A stretch of 64,000 bases of DNA from Photobacterium salinisoli (GCF_003614885.1 NZ_QZMS01000011.1:124001-188000); one strand, 5' to 3'. Positions 17,605-27,085 are shown, counted from the first letter of the stretch. Notes: generated from the letters alone by a model not told the origin. A program made the numbers and translations.

Positions 17605-18038
17605 GCTTCATCCTTCTTTTTATATTTCAGTACCGCCATAGTTAGCCGGCTTGTACACACAAGATTATCCCGTTCGTCGGTGATAGTAATTTGCCAGACT
17701 TGTGTCGTTGCCCCTAAGTGGAGAGGGCTGGCTGTTCCTTTCACAAAACCAGTACGAACAACACGCATATGATTGGCATTGATATCAAGGCCAACACAGT
17801 ACTTATCCTCACTGACACACATGTTGGCAGCAATCGAGCCTAATGATTCAGCCAGAACAACCGATGCGCCGCCATGCAACATGCCAAAAGGCTGGTGAGT
17901 TCTTGAATCTACTGGCATTATTGCCGTTAAGCTATTGTCATCAAAGGTACTGTATTCGATGCCGAGGTGTTGAACCAGGGTGTTCACTGACGTTTGATTT
18001 AAGTCGTTAAGATCGAACTTCTTTCGCCAAATCGACAT
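17601..18038 (-). CDS. Hotdog-fold thioesterase (MenI/YbdB-like)
   Basis: 145 residues of the PaaI/4HBT family: FGMLHGGASVVLAESLGSIAA holds the HGG (His55) and the catalytic Glu64 of the MenI/EntH group. Likely hydrolyses an acyl-CoA such as DHNA-CoA (menaquinone synthesis) or an aryl-acyl carrier substrate. No men or ent genes are nearby, so the substrate is open. Coupled to the DUF3389 gene. Confidence 0.85.
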   Translation of the reverse strand: MSIWRKKFDLNDLNQTSVNTLVQHLGIEYSTFDDNSLTAIMPVDSRTHQPFGMLHGGASVVLAESLGSIAANMCVSEDKYCVGLDINANHMRVVRTGFVKGTASPLHLGATTQVWQITITDERDNLVCTSRLTMAVLKYKKKDEA

Positions 18039-18143
18039 TGCAATTCCTTATAACAGGTTAGGTAATGCCAGCATAACATCTATATAAATGGCTGATAAGC
18101 GATGTACAACATGGCATATACTAAAAAGCGAGGAGTGAGAACT

Positions 18144-18941
18144 ATGATAGCATTTCGCCATTTACCCATTACCAGTTTGCTGGCAAGCGCCTTGCTGCTG
18201 ACCGCTTGCAGTAATTCACCCACGGGCCGGCAACAGGTACTGCTGTTCTCAGAACAGGACATGTCTCAACTGGGTGCGCAGTCCTTTGAAGAGATGAAAA
18301 CAAAGGAAAAGATCAATACTGATCCTCAGGTTAATGCCTATGTTCAGTGTGTCACCCGTGCTTTAACTGCATCCCTTGGTCGTCAGCCAGAAGCACCTAG
18401 CTGGGAAGTGGTTGTATTCGACAGTGAACAGGTTAACGCCTTCGCGCTGCCCGGCGGAAAAATTGGCGTGTACACCGGCCTGCTGAAAGTTGCACAAAAT
18501 CAGGATCAGCTGGCCACGGTTATCGGCCATGAAATTGGTCATGTGCTGGCCAAACACAGCAACGAGCGCTTGTCCCGTACTCAGTTAGCCAACCTGGGTT
18601 TACAGATCTCCAGCGTCGCTCTCGGTGGCACTGAGTATCAGGAAATGGCCATGGCCGGACTCGGGCTTGGTGTACAGTACGGCATTCTGATGCCTTATGG
18701 CCGTGCGCAGGAATCGGAGTCCGATATTATTGGGCTGCGAATGATGTCACAAGCCGGTTTCGATCCGAATCAAAGTGTGGCGCTTTGGCAAAACATGAAC
18801 AAAGCCAGCGGCGGCGGGCAACCCCCTGAAATTCTGTCGACCCACCCTTCCCATGCATCGCGCATTGATGATTTACGCCGTGAAATCGGCCGTTTGCCCG
18901 TTTCAACCGCAACATCCCCCAACTGTAAAACGCCCGGCTGA
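18144..18941 (+). CDS. M48-family metalloprotease lipoprotein (LoiP/YcaL-like)
   Basis: 265 residues from the ATG at 18144 (AGGAG 8 nt upstream; an earlier in-frame ATG at 18102 is less likely). Lipobox LLLTAC22, so outer- or inner-membrane anchored. Zinc motif HEIGH (His129, Glu130, His133) and the downstream ESESDIIGLRMM give the third ligand. Related E. coli proteins (LoiP, YcaL, BepA) act in outer-membrane quality control. Monocistronic; divergent from the hotdog thioesterase. Confidence 0.9.
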   Translation: MIAFRHLPITSLLASALLLTACSNSPTGRQQVLLFSEQDMSQLGAQSFEEMKTKEKINTDPQVNAYVQCVTRALTASLGRQPEAPSWEVVVFDSEQVNAFALPGGKIGVYTGLLKVAQNQDQLATVIGHEIGHVLAKHSNERLSRTQLANLGLQISSVALGGTEYQEMAMAGLGLGVQYGILMPYGRAQESESDIIGLRMMSQAGFDPNQSVALWQNMNKASGGGQPPEILSTHPSHASRIDDLRREIGRLPVSTATSPNCKTPG

Positions 18942-18978
18942 TAATCTCGACATGCCATTATTGATGTTATTAGCAGAA

Positions 18979-19002
18979 AAAGCCTCCAATCAAGGAGGCT
19001 TT
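18979..19002. terminator. Bidirectional terminator between M48 protease and ompA
   Basis: AAAGCCTCC-AATCAA-GGAGGCTTT. On the minus strand the stem is followed by a T-run (five T including the stem end), fitting termination of ompA. Confidence 0.85.
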
Positions 19003-19029
19003 GCTGAGTAAAAGGTAAAAGTGCTGAAA

Positions 19030-20016
19030 CTACTGATTGTTAGTCGTCATTCCCGGCATATAAGCTTCTACGCGACGGTTTTTAGCGCGTCCTTCTTCCG
19101 TATTATTGGTTGCAATTGGATCACGCTCACCAAAGCCTTTGATCTCAATTCTGTCCATACCAATACTGAAGTAACCCGCCAGATAACCAGCCACTGCTGC
19201 TGCACGCTCTTCAGACAGTTTCTGATTATAAGCCGGCGACCCCGACGCATCTGTGTGCCCAATTACCTGAAGTTTACTGTCAGGATAATTAACCAGGCGA
19301 TCCGCAATGGGTTTCAACCGGTCAAAATCAACTTGCGTTAACTTACTACTGTCAAAATTGAAGGGTAATGCCACGCGAATGGGCTGGATCATCGAAGCGG
19401 GTAGCGGTGCTGGCTCTGGTAACGGCTCTGCCTCTTCAACAACAGCCGCGGCCGCTGGTGCTCCCCAGTGATATACTAGGCTCAACCCGTAAAAATGAAT
19501 ATCTGTCTTACCAGGTTCACTGCGCCCAACCTGATTGTAATATTGATATTCTAAACGCGTTGATACGTTGGGATTCATATAAAACTCAGCCCCAACCCCT
19601 GCAGTGCCCGATGTACCACTGTCATCTGCACCATTTACTGTGTTGTCAACATTAAAGAAAAAGCCGCCCGCTTTGGCATACAGGTCAACAACATCTGTCA
19701 CAGGCCATGTCAGCTTGGCAACTAAATCCAAACCATAAGCTTCAAAACCACCACTGCCTAAATCATAATCGGCTTCACCAAGGTAAGTGTAACCGCCTTC
19801 TAAACCAACCAAAGGGGAGAACTGGTAACCCAGAAAAACACCCCCACCCCAGTCATCTTGCCCGTAATCACTTTTCTGACCATCGATAGCACCATCAAAA
19901 TTATTGAAATGAGTACCACCCACGCGGGCACCGAAATACCACGGATTCTCTGTCGCTGCGACAACTGAACCAGACAAAAAAATCGCCAACGGTACAATTT
20001 TGATTATTCGAATCAT
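19030..20016 (-). CDS. ompA: OmpA-family outer membrane protein
   Basis: Signal peptide (IIKIVPLAIFLSGSVVAA), an N-terminal 8-strand beta-barrel (ENPWYFGARVGG...GLSLVYHWG, residues about 22-205), a Pro/Ala/Glu-rich linker, and a C-terminal OmpA peptidoglycan-binding domain (LPFNFDSSKL...VIGHTDASGSPAYNQKLSEERAAAV...GFGERDPIA...AKNRRVEAYM). Complete and of normal length (328). Structural protein linking outer membrane to peptidoglycan; also a frequent phage receptor. Confidence 0.93.
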   Translation of the reverse strand: MIRIIKIVPLAIFLSGSVVAATENPWYFGARVGGTHFNNFDGAIDGQKSDYGQDDWGGGVFLGYQFSPLVGLEGGYTYLGEADYDLGSGGFEAYGLDLVAKLTWPVTDVVDLYAKAGGFFFNVDNTVNGADDSGTSGTAGVGAEFYMNPNVSTRLEYQYYNQVGRSEPGKTDIHFYGLSLVYHWGAPAAAAVVEEAEPLPEPAPLPASMIQPIRVALPFNFDSSKLTQVDFDRLKPIADRLVNYPDSKLQVIGHTDASGSPAYNQKLSEERAAAVAGYLAGYFSIGMDRIEIKGFGERDPIATNNTEEGRAKNRRVEAYMPGMTTNNQ

Positions 20017-20413
20017 AAATTTTTCCTTGTTATTAGTTCACCACTACCTCTATGGGTTTAGACAGGAATAGTAATTTTGGCAAGGTAATAAGCAGGTTAT
20101 AGCGCGCCAATATCTTTATTAAGACATCCAGCTGGACCGATTTTTAAGCACAATCTATTGCAGAGTCAGGAAATGGAACTTTCTTAGTCATTCAAGTCAA
20201 AAAAATACCACTGACAACAGACAGAATGGCAGGCTTCGGGTCAGTATTTTTAACAGTCAGTCTCGCAACCCAAAGGTGCAATCGGGTGCGTAATGTTTAC
20301 ATTGTAAATTTTCACTGACAGAAAAATGAACAATCAATGCGTTTGTTTATGTTCACTGTTTCAAACGAAGCGCCAGACAAGTAAAATGTCCGGCATGAGA
20401 ACTGATTACAAAA
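20017..20413. other. Intergenic region with palindrome TTTACATTGTAAA
   Basis: 397 nt between divergent ompA and the FAD oxidoreductase gene, with no ORF that I support. It must contain both promoters. A 13-nt palindrome (TTTACA-T-TGTAAA, 20296-20308) lies about 105 nt upstream of the oxidoreductase ATG. Its one-base spacing does not fit a TyrR box. Possible operator, protein unknown. Confidence 0.4.
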
Positions 20414-21919
20414 ATGTTGAATTTACCGCTGATGACGACTGAAACTGGCACAAACAGACCTTTAAGCCATCTTAAAATTGGGGTTATTGGCGGAGGAATG
20501 GCAGGTTCTACCATTGCGCTTCGGCTTGCCGAGCAAGGTTTCTCTGTCAACCTTTTCGAAGAAGGGCCTAGCCTGGTGAATGGTCCTCCTATCTGCCACC
20601 TACACGCCGGCGGCAATCTGTATCGTGATATTTCAGATGAGCAGTGTCTGCAGCTGCTGACACAGTCTGTCGATACGTTAAGAGTCTATAAACACAGCGC
20701 TAATATTCGCCCCACCGTCATTGCTGTTCCGAAACAAGATCCCGGCCATCCAGACTTATTGCTACCCCGGCTGACTTTGCTTGAAGAACACTATAAAGCG
20801 TTGGTTCAGATTGATGCGGCGAATGCGGTATTGGGCAAGCCGGATGATTATTTCCGCCTCTATTATCGAGAAGATCTGGAAAGACTGGCTCAACGTGAAA
20901 TGCCTGACCATGCAACAGCTCCTGATGACTGGATGGTGCCGGTCGCAAAACACCTTGACCTTGATCACTTTAAATTCCCCATCGTACTTGTTCAGGAGTA
21001 CGGAGTAAGTGTCTTTCGCTTAGCCGCTACGGTGACTCTGGGTCTGGATGCGCTTCCCAACAGCCAGGTCAGAACACACACTAAAGTCACCCATATTGAG
21101 CAGGACAGTCAGACCCGTAAATGGCAAATTACTTACCGCTCTCATAATGATGGCAGTCGCGCACATGACAACTACAAAGAGGAAGTGGATTATCTGATCA
21201 ATGCGTGTGGTTACCGAACCGGCACCTTAGACGATATGGCGCACTACAAGCGTAAACGTTTGGTCGAATTTAAAGCCGCCTATGTCACCCGATGGGAAGA
21301 CAGTAAAGCAGAATGGCCTGAAATTATTTTTCATGGTCAACGTGGTACCCCGCAGGGAATGGCTCAACTGACTCCCTATCCGGACGGCTACTTCCAATTA
21401 CACGGCATGACAGAAGACATCACACTCTTTAAAGATGGCCTGGTCAGCAGCACAGAACAAAGCGCTCAGCCCGTATTAAATCCGCTATACAAAAATATGC
21501 TGAGAAACGGTTGGCAACCCAGTGATATAGAACAACGAACACACAGAGCTATCGCGCATATTGCCAAACATCTGCCAGCGTATAAAACAGCCAGTGTAGG
21601 TGGCCCGCCACTGTTTGGGGCGCAACAGATCCCGGGGGAAGATCCCTCCCTTCGCGCGGCCGATGTTTCATTTGATGGCCACCACTATGCCCGCACCGAG
21701 ATCGTGAAAGCGTCGTCCGCATTAACTGCAGCAGAGATCATTATTAAAAAACTGGTAGAGGACGGATTGATTAGCGCAGACCAAAGTGGCCTGACATTGC
21801 CTCTGGAATCACGCTTTACAGTTACTCAGCAACTTGACGCTGCGACTATCATCAAAAAAGCCGAAGCATTGGCGAGAGCACGTCAGTTTCCAGTCGCTTT
21901 AGCTTTACCGGTTGGCTAG
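20414..21919 (+). CDS. FAD-dependent oxidoreductase
   Basis: 501 residues with an N-terminal Rossmann FAD-binding motif (KIGVIGGGMAGSTIALRLAEQGFSVNLFEEG) and a second FAD-related segment near YLINACGYRTGTLDD. Overall it resembles the malate:quinone-oxidoreductase/DAO-like group, but the substrate is not readable. No signal peptide; cytoplasmic or membrane-peripheral. Two starts are possible (20414 and 20432); neither has a strong ribosome site. Stands alone. Confidence 0.75.
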   Translation: MLNLPLMTTETGTNRPLSHLKIGVIGGGMAGSTIALRLAEQGFSVNLFEEGPSLVNGPPICHLHAGGNLYRDISDEQCLQLLTQSVDTLRVYKHSANIRPTVIAVPKQDPGHPDLLLPRLTLLEEHYKALVQIDAANAVLGKPDDYFRLYYREDLERLAQREMPDHATAPDDWMVPVAKHLDLDHFKFPIVLVQEYGVSVFRLAATVTLGLDALPNSQVRTHTKVTHIEQDSQTRKWQITYRSHNDGSRAHDNYKEEVDYLINACGYRTGTLDDMAHYKRKRLVEFKAAYVTRWEDSKAEWPEIIFHGQRGTPQGMAQLTPYPDGYFQLHGMTEDITLFKDGLVSSTEQSAQPVLNPLYKNMLRNGWQPSDIEQRTHRAIAHIAKHLPAYKTASVGGPPLFGAQQIPGEDPSLRAADVSFDGHHYARTEIVKASSALTAAEIIIKKLVEDGLISADQSGLTLPLESRFTVTQQLDAATIIKKAEALARARQFPVALALPVG

Positions 21920-21982
21920 CCTAATGTGGCCGAACAGTGAAAATCGGACCAGAACAGCATCAGTCTCTTCTTGATGCTGGTT

Positions 21983-22375
21983 TTATTCAGGCAGAATTGA
22001 CAAGTCGTTACTGTCAGGCGGAAAAAATACGGCCAGCCAAATGGTATTCGCACCGGGGAGCGTCCAGCTGACCCGGTGACGACAATGTGCCGGGAGGTAG
22101 AGACATTGGCCTTCACCTAAACGAACGGGCAAGCGGCCATCATCGAATACCAGTTCGGCAGCCCCCTGAATAACCATTACCCATTCATCTTCATCTTGAT
22201 CGTACCACTCGCCAGGCGGCGTCTGGTGGCCGCGGGAAATAATTCGCTCAATACGTACATCAGACGTATTTATCAGAGTCTGAAACAACTCTTCCGGCAG
22301 ATTATCAGGTATGTCGGAAAACACATCCTGAATGCTCAGGCTGCCAGACTGACACTGGTTGATTGTCATGAACAT
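21983..22375 (-). CDS. Cupin domain protein
   Basis: 130 residues with a single cupin barrel: motif 1 HQTPPGEWYDQDEDEWVMVIQGAAELVF and motif 2 GEGQCLYLPAHCRHRVSWT. The ATG overlaps the stop of the upstream coiled-coil gene (TAATG), so they are coupled. Probably a small metal-binding or sugar-binding protein; no substrate can be named. Confidence 0.8.
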   Translation of the reverse strand: MFMTINQCQSGSLSIQDVFSDIPDNLPEELFQTLINTSDVRIERIISRGHQTPPGEWYDQDEDEWVMVIQGAAELVFDDGRLPVRLGEGQCLYLPAHCRHRVSWTLPGANTIWLAVFFPPDSNDLSILPE

Positions 22376-23055
22376 TACTCGTCTTTTGGCAATGTAACAT
22401 TGATTTTCTCATTCAGTTCATCAAGTTCGTTCTGAAGCGCCGTCCGTTCCACTTCAGCTTCAGCCACTTTAGATAATTTTGCTTCATACCGATCACAATC
22501 GGCCTGAGAAACCCAATTCCAACTCTTACCGGATTTAAACTCGTCGCAAGGTTTTTTGAACTCTTCTGCAACACGTCGTGCTTGCTTCACTTCAGCCTCT
22601 ACCTGACTGAGCTGTTTTTGCAGCGCCAGTTGCTGCTGGTATAACGCTTTAGAGTTGGACAGTACAGTCTGCTGTTTCTGGGTTGCTTCAGTCAGCGTCT
22701 CAACTTTGGTGTCTAGTTGTTTTTTGGTCACCGCCAGCTGCTTTTTCTGTTGCTTTAGGGCTGCCATTTGTTTTGCATGATCTTCTCGTACTGATGATAA
22801 CTCCAGCGTTTTCTGCTCAAGTTGTTGCTGTAACTCTTTAAATTCAATTGCTTTTTGAGTTTCCATTGACGCCATCGTTTCTAAACGCGAGCTCAGACTT
22901 TGTATTTGCTCCACCTGCTCAGTGTTTATCTCACGAAGCTGATCCATTTCCGCAACCGTTGGCTGATGCTGAATGTGCCCTATTGCCGATGCCAGTAGCA
23001 TTCCTGCGATTAATCCGGCAACCAGAGTCACTTTCCAGTTCGACATCAACTCCAT
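22375..23055 (-). CDS. Membrane-anchored coiled-coil protein
   Basis: 226 residues: one N-terminal membrane segment (VTLVAGLIAGMLLASAIGHI), then about 130 residues of almost uninterrupted Gln/Lys/Glu/Leu heptads, a short block with two cysteines (EEFKKPCDEFKSGKSWNWVSQADCDRYEAKL), and a final coiled coil. Topology suggests a periplasmic rod. No family recognised. AGGAG lies about 6 nt before the ATG. Translationally coupled to the cupin gene. Confidence 0.72.
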   Translation of the reverse strand: MELMSNWKVTLVAGLIAGMLLASAIGHIQHQPTVAEMDQLREINTEQVEQIQSLSSRLETMASMETQKAIEFKELQQQLEQKTLELSSVREDHAKQMAALKQQKKQLAVTKKQLDTKVETLTEATQKQQTVLSNSKALYQQQLALQKQLSQVEAEVKQARRVAEEFKKPCDEFKSGKSWNWVSQADCDRYEAKLSKVAEAEVERTALQNELDELNEKINVTLPKDE

Positions 23056-23355
23056 TCCTCTCTCCTAACAAACGACCCAGTTCAATACGTGATAAAGCAT
23101 CGATAAACAGTCCGATATACCCAAATGACGTTACCCTAGCGACACAGACACAAACTACCACAGCCGTTGCTGACCGATGTCAGAGCTATATCAGGCTTCA
23201 TTGAGGTTTCATTCGCAAAGTCTATGATAGCGATAGAAAATTAGCTATTCCGAATCACATTCCTGCCGCACTCTTCCACTTTTCTCCTCGGAAAACAATC
23301 AGGATATGACAGTGTCCGGTTACTTTTTGCCCTAGTAGCCCCGGAGGAAATGAAC

Positions 23356-24222
23356 ATGAAGCAATCTGAGCTGGCGATAATCATCACCTTAATGCTGAGC
23401 CCAATCAGTTATGCCAAAGAAACGCAAACCATGAGAGCCACTTCTGCTGTCTGGCAGGATGACTCGTTTCTGCTCCCTATCGGGACAAAAATTACCGATT
23501 ATTGGATCAGCGAAAAATTAGATGGTATCCGCGCCCATTGGAACGGTAAGCAGCTACACACCCGGACAGGGCACGCTATTCAAGCGCCACAATGGTTCAC
23601 GGAAGGCTTGCCGGATGAAATGTTAGAGGGCGAATTATGGGCCGGTAGAGATGCTTTTCATCTGGTATCACAAACAGTGCTGGATTCAGCGCCAAACCCT
23701 GAACAGTGGGAAAAGATTCGATTCATGGTATTTGATGCCCCCGCACATCCTGGTTCATTTGATGAGCGTCGACGCCATGTAACCGCACTGGTCAATGCAC
23801 TAAATCATCCCTACACCCACATCATAGAACAACGAAAACTGCCCTCAATCGCCATGGTAAAGAGTTGGCTGTCTGAGATAGAAGCCGATGGCGGCGAAGG
23901 AATAATGTTACACCTTGCTTCGCAGCCCTATATCGCTGGTCGGTCAGACAGCCTGGTGAAAATAAAACGCTTTGAAGATGCAGAAGCTGTCGTTGTCGGC
24001 TATGAGCCCGGCAAGGGGAAATATCAGGGGTTAATGGGGGCACTTTGGGTAAAAATGGATGCTCTGCCACCCTTTAAGATAGGTACAGGTTTTTCAGATG
24101 CAGATCGTGCCATACCCCCTGAAATCGGCAGTATTGTTACCATCCGTTATAACGGGTTTACACATAACCAGATTCCACGCTTTGCCCGGTATCTGCGTAC
24201 AAGACCGTCATCCACGCTGTGA
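23356..24222 (+). CDS. ligE: Exported minimal ATP-dependent DNA ligase (LigE type)
   Basis: Bacterial ATP-dependent ligase made of only a nucleotidyltransferase and an OB domain. The active-site KLDG (SEKLDGIRAHWNG, Lys54) accepts AMP; EGELWAG, the FMVFDAP block, GGEGIMLH and LVKIKRF are the later nucleotidyltransferase motifs. The N-terminus is a Sec signal peptide (LAIIITLMLSPISYA), so it acts outside the cytoplasm, probably on DNA during uptake or in extracellular matrix (known proposal for LigE). GGAGG at 23343-23347 is 8 nt from the ATG at 23356, so I prefer it over 23350. Confidence 0.9.
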   Translation: MKQSELAIIITLMLSPISYAKETQTMRATSAVWQDDSFLLPIGTKITDYWISEKLDGIRAHWNGKQLHTRTGHAIQAPQWFTEGLPDEMLEGELWAGRDAFHLVSQTVLDSAPNPEQWEKIRFMVFDAPAHPGSFDERRRHVTALVNALNHPYTHIIEQRKLPSIAMVKSWLSEIEADGGEGIMLHLASQPYIAGRSDSLVKIKRFEDAEAVVVGYEPGKGKYQGLMGALWVKMDALPPFKIGTGFSDADRAIPPEIGSIVTIRYNGFTHNQIPRFARYLRTRPSSTL

Positions 24223-24235
24223 TACGCAGATGAAA

Positions 24236-24263
24236 AAAGGGCTTACTCGGTGGTAAGCCCTTT
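24236..24263. terminator. Bidirectional terminator after ligE
   Basis: AAAGGGCTTAC and GTAAGCCCTTT flank a 6-nt loop between convergent ligE and the membrane-protein gene; A- and T-rich flanks on both strands suit both directions. Confidence 0.8.
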
Positions 24264-24268
24264 CTGAA

Positions 24269-24955
24269 TTACTGCATCTTGAAAATCTGGTTAGCTTCAA
24301 GATTGGTCATTCGCCGGATAGAACGCCAGACGTAATAAAAAATGCCAAACATCATCAGCATGGACGGAATCGCGATCATCGGATAACTCAGCAGTGTCAT
24401 TTCACCCAGCTCTTCATTAAAGGCCTCAGAACCTGCCGGGCTAGTCACTATGGTAGTGGCTAGTACGTAATTCATGATTGAGGAAAACACAAATGTGCTG
24501 GCAAACAAATAGTTAGACTGTGCCAGACATTTATTGAATTCAGTGAGTTTACCGTTTTGTGTCAATTTCTCTTTGATCAGGGAGAGGTTCAGAACGGCAT
24601 CGTTGAAAATCATTTTGGTTACAACAGGATACTTAGTGAATGTTGAAACAAACACTACAAGTCCAATCAAACCAGGAATCAGGGCTTCTTTAATTGCAAG
24701 CCATTGATTATCAAGTTCAAGTAAACCTATTCCACCGGTCAGTAATACACTGACAAAGCCCAGTAACGAAATGAAGTTAAACTTCTTGTGCTTGATCAGT
24801 TCATAGCCGCCCAGCACAATCGGGAAAGCCAGTGCCAGTATCAATGCGTTGACCGGGCCTAGTTGTTCCTGGCCACTCAGCTTCATCAGTACCACAGACG
24901 GTACGATGACATTGAAGATAAGATCAGTAAAAGGATTCGATTTTTTTTCAGTCAT
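24269..24955 (-). CDS. Multi-pass membrane protein (VC0807-like)
   Basis: 228 residues with about six hydrophobic segments (e.g. LILALAFPIVLGGYELI, FISLLGFVSVLLTGGIGLLEL, ALIPGLIGLVVFVSTF, MIAIPSMLMMFGIFYYVW). It resembles the VC0807 family of Vibrionaceae inner-membrane proteins of unknown function, judged from memory. Monocistronic. Confidence 0.72.
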   Translation of the reverse strand: MTEKKSNPFTDLIFNVIVPSVVLMKLSGQEQLGPVNALILALAFPIVLGGYELIKHKKFNFISLLGFVSVLLTGGIGLLELDNQWLAIKEALIPGLIGLVVFVSTFTKYPVVTKMIFNDAVLNLSLIKEKLTQNGKLTEFNKCLAQSNYLFASTFVFSSIMNYVLATTIVTSPAGSEAFNEELGEMTLLSYPMIAIPSMLMMFGIFYYVWRSIRRMTNLEANQIFKMQ

Positions 24956-25210
24956 GGTTTTTCAGGTACGTTTCAATATCGGGTCATTGTTCCGTCATTT
25001 ACCCATAATGTAAAGATGAAACAAGTTACAAGGCTTTTCGCTTTGGTCAACTTCACCAAACTATTTTAGCTTATAGGGCAGACAAAATACCAAACCGACT
25101 TGACTTTATGGTCAGATCGAACCAAGGTCAGCCCTACAAATACCGAGCAATCACCGCTAAGCTTTTCATGTAAAAGCACATAACGGTGAATTTAAGATAA
25201 GGACATTCCT

Positions 25211-25750
25211 ATGCTGGATCGCAATAAAACCGTGCTGGTGATCGTTGATGTTCAGGGAAAACTGGCCAGCCTGATGTCAGACAGTGACACCCTCTATCAT
25301 AATCTGTCAGTCATGACTCAAGGCGCAAAAGCGCTTCAATTACCCATCATATGGTTAGAGCAGTTACCCGATAAGCTTGGACCCACTATTGCTCAGGTTG
25401 CTGATCACCTCACTGATCAGACGCCAATTGCCAAAAATTGTTTCAGCGGTTGCCAGTCGGTCGCATTTATGGATGCTTTAGTGTCCACAGGTTGCAAGAA
25501 CGTGCTGCTGGTCGGTATAGAAGCGCACATATGTGTCTACCAAACTGCCATGGATTTACTTCGTAAAGGCTACCATGTCGAAGTCATTTCCGATGCTGTC
25601 TCTTCGCGAAACGCGGCGAACAAAACAGTCGCCCTGAATCGTATGCAACAGGCGGGCGCGTCTGTCTCGTGCACAGAAATGGTGCTTTTTGAATTACAAG
25701 GTGTCGCTGAAGGCGAAAGCTTCAGGCAGATCTTAAACCTCATCAAATAA
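25211..25750 (+). CDS. Isochorismatase-family hydrolase (YcaC-like)
   Basis: 179 residues, cysteine-hydrolase fold with the triad Asp13 (VIVDVQGKL), Lys75 (PIAKNCFSG) and Cys108 (GIEAHICVYQTA). It is closer to the YcaC/nicotinamidase-like hydrolases than to true isochorismatases because no siderophore genes surround it. Substrate unknown. AAGGA lies 7 nt from the ATG. Confidence 0.87.
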   Translation: MLDRNKTVLVIVDVQGKLASLMSDSDTLYHNLSVMTQGAKALQLPIIWLEQLPDKLGPTIAQVADHLTDQTPIAKNCFSGCQSVAFMDALVSTGCKNVLLVGIEAHICVYQTAMDLLRKGYHVEVISDAVSSRNAANKTVALNRMQQAGASVSCTEMVLFELQGVAEGESFRQILNLIK

Positions 25751-25806
25751 TTCAGTCACAAAGATGACATTATTCTCAATGATAAATTGATCCCGGATTC
25801 AATGCA

Positions 25807-25841
25807 GGCTATCTTATTTTCATAAAAAAAATAAGATAGCC
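25807..25841. promoter_or_regulatory. Perfect 14-bp palindrome upstream of nagA
   Basis: GGCTATCTTATTTT and its exact complement flank the loop CATAAAA, about 40 nt before the nagA start. The inner TTATTTT-N7-AAAATAA resembles the dyads bound by NagC/Mlc repressors, which control amino-sugar genes. It could instead act as an AT-rich 3' hairpin for the gene before it. Confidence 0.5.
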
Positions 25842-25881
25842 ATAGGTTATTCTCCTCTTCTGCATTTTCGGAGTCCGGCCC

Positions 25882-27021
25882 ATGTACGCCATAACCCACA
25901 TCAGCGTGTTCGATGGCAGCACGATTACTGAAGATCAAGCCATTTTTATTGACAAAGACACCATCTCAGACGTCATGCCTATGTCGGAAGCTAAGTCCCG
26001 GCAATTACTCCCGGCCGACTGCCTGGATGGGACAGGGCTGCTGGCCACCGCGGGTTTCATAGACATTCAACTAAATGGTTGTGGCGGCGTCTTGCTAAAC
26101 ACCCAGATTGCCAAATCCACTCTGGATACCATGAATGCCACCAACCTTCGCTACGGTACCACCCAATATCTTCCCACTTTTATCACCAGCGAAGCCGAAC
26201 CACTCAACGAAGTTATTGAGTTAATTGAGAGCATTGATAGCCCGGAATTGGAAGGAGTGCTGGGACTGCATTTAGAGGGCCCTTTCATCAACCCTCAGAA
26301 AAAAGGGGCCCATCAGGAACAATGTATCAGGGATCTTGATGAAGAAATGGCTGAGTACCTCGTTCGCCATGCCCGCTGCATAAAAGTCATCACACTGGCG
26401 CCTGAATCTTGTGATCAATCGGTGATCAACAAACTGACAGAGGCAAACATTGTAGTGTCTATGGGCCATACCAATGGCCGGTATAGCGATTACACAGCCA
26501 AGCACGGCATCAGTATGGCCACGCATCTGTTTAATGCGATGAGTCCTCTGGACTCTCGTGAGCCAGGTGCTGTCGGCTATATCTTTGATCACAAGCCCTA
26601 TACCGGCATCATTGTTGATGGCATTCATGTGAATTACGCCTCAATCAGAATCGCTCACCAGCTTCTGAGAGAGAAACTTTTTATGGTCACAGATGCTGTG
26701 ACACCTGCTGGTACTGACCTCAAAGAATACGATATGGCAGGCACCAAGGCCTATGTCACTGACGGTAAATGCCATTATGCCGATGGCACCATTGCCGGCG
26801 CGGCCATCACCATGATTCAGGGTGTCCATAACCTGATTGATCATGTGGGTGTCAGTAAAGAAGAGGCATTGCGAATGGCGAGCCTTTACCCTGCCAAAGC
26901 GCTAGGGCTGGATACACAATATGGAAGGGTCAAAACCGGATATAAAGCCAATCTGGCATTACTGACTACAGATCTGCAAGTAAAAGGCGTGGTTCAGATG
27001 GGGTTGCGGCATAACGTGTAA
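25882..27021 (+). CDS. nagA: N-acetylglucosamine-6-phosphate deacetylase
   Basis: Removes acetate from GlcNAc-6-P in the breakdown of N-acetylglucosamine, the chitin monomer, and in cell-wall recycling. 379 residues of the amidohydrolase superfamily with FIDIQLNGCGG, HLEGPFINPQKKGAH, a metal His in VSMGHTNG, THLFNAMSPLDSREPG, DGIHV and the catalytic Asp in MVTDAVTPAG. GGAG precedes the ATG. No nagB, nagC or nagE is adjacent, so this is a solitary copy. Confidence 0.93.
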   Translation: MYAITHISVFDGSTITEDQAIFIDKDTISDVMPMSEAKSRQLLPADCLDGTGLLATAGFIDIQLNGCGGVLLNTQIAKSTLDTMNATNLRYGTTQYLPTFITSEAEPLNEVIELIESIDSPELEGVLGLHLEGPFINPQKKGAHQEQCIRDLDEEMAEYLVRHARCIKVITLAPESCDQSVINKLTEANIVVSMGHTNGRYSDYTAKHGISMATHLFNAMSPLDSREPGAVGYIFDHKPYTGIIVDGIHVNYASIRIAHQLLREKLFMVTDAVTPAGTDLKEYDMAGTKAYVTDGKCHYADGTIAGAAITMIQGVHNLIDHVGVSKEEALRMASLYPAKALGLDTQYGRVKTGYKANLALLTTDLQVKGVVQMGLRHNV

Positions 27022-27055
27022 AGCGGCGGTATTCAGTGTTCACAGTGTAAATGAC

Positions 27056-27079
27056 AAGGGCCACTCATCTGTGGCCCTT
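27056..27079. terminator. Bidirectional terminator after nagA
   Basis: AAGGGCCAC-TCATCT-GTGGCCCTT, between convergent nagA and the small membrane-protein gene. Confidence 0.8.
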
Positions 27080-27085
27080 TCTGCA

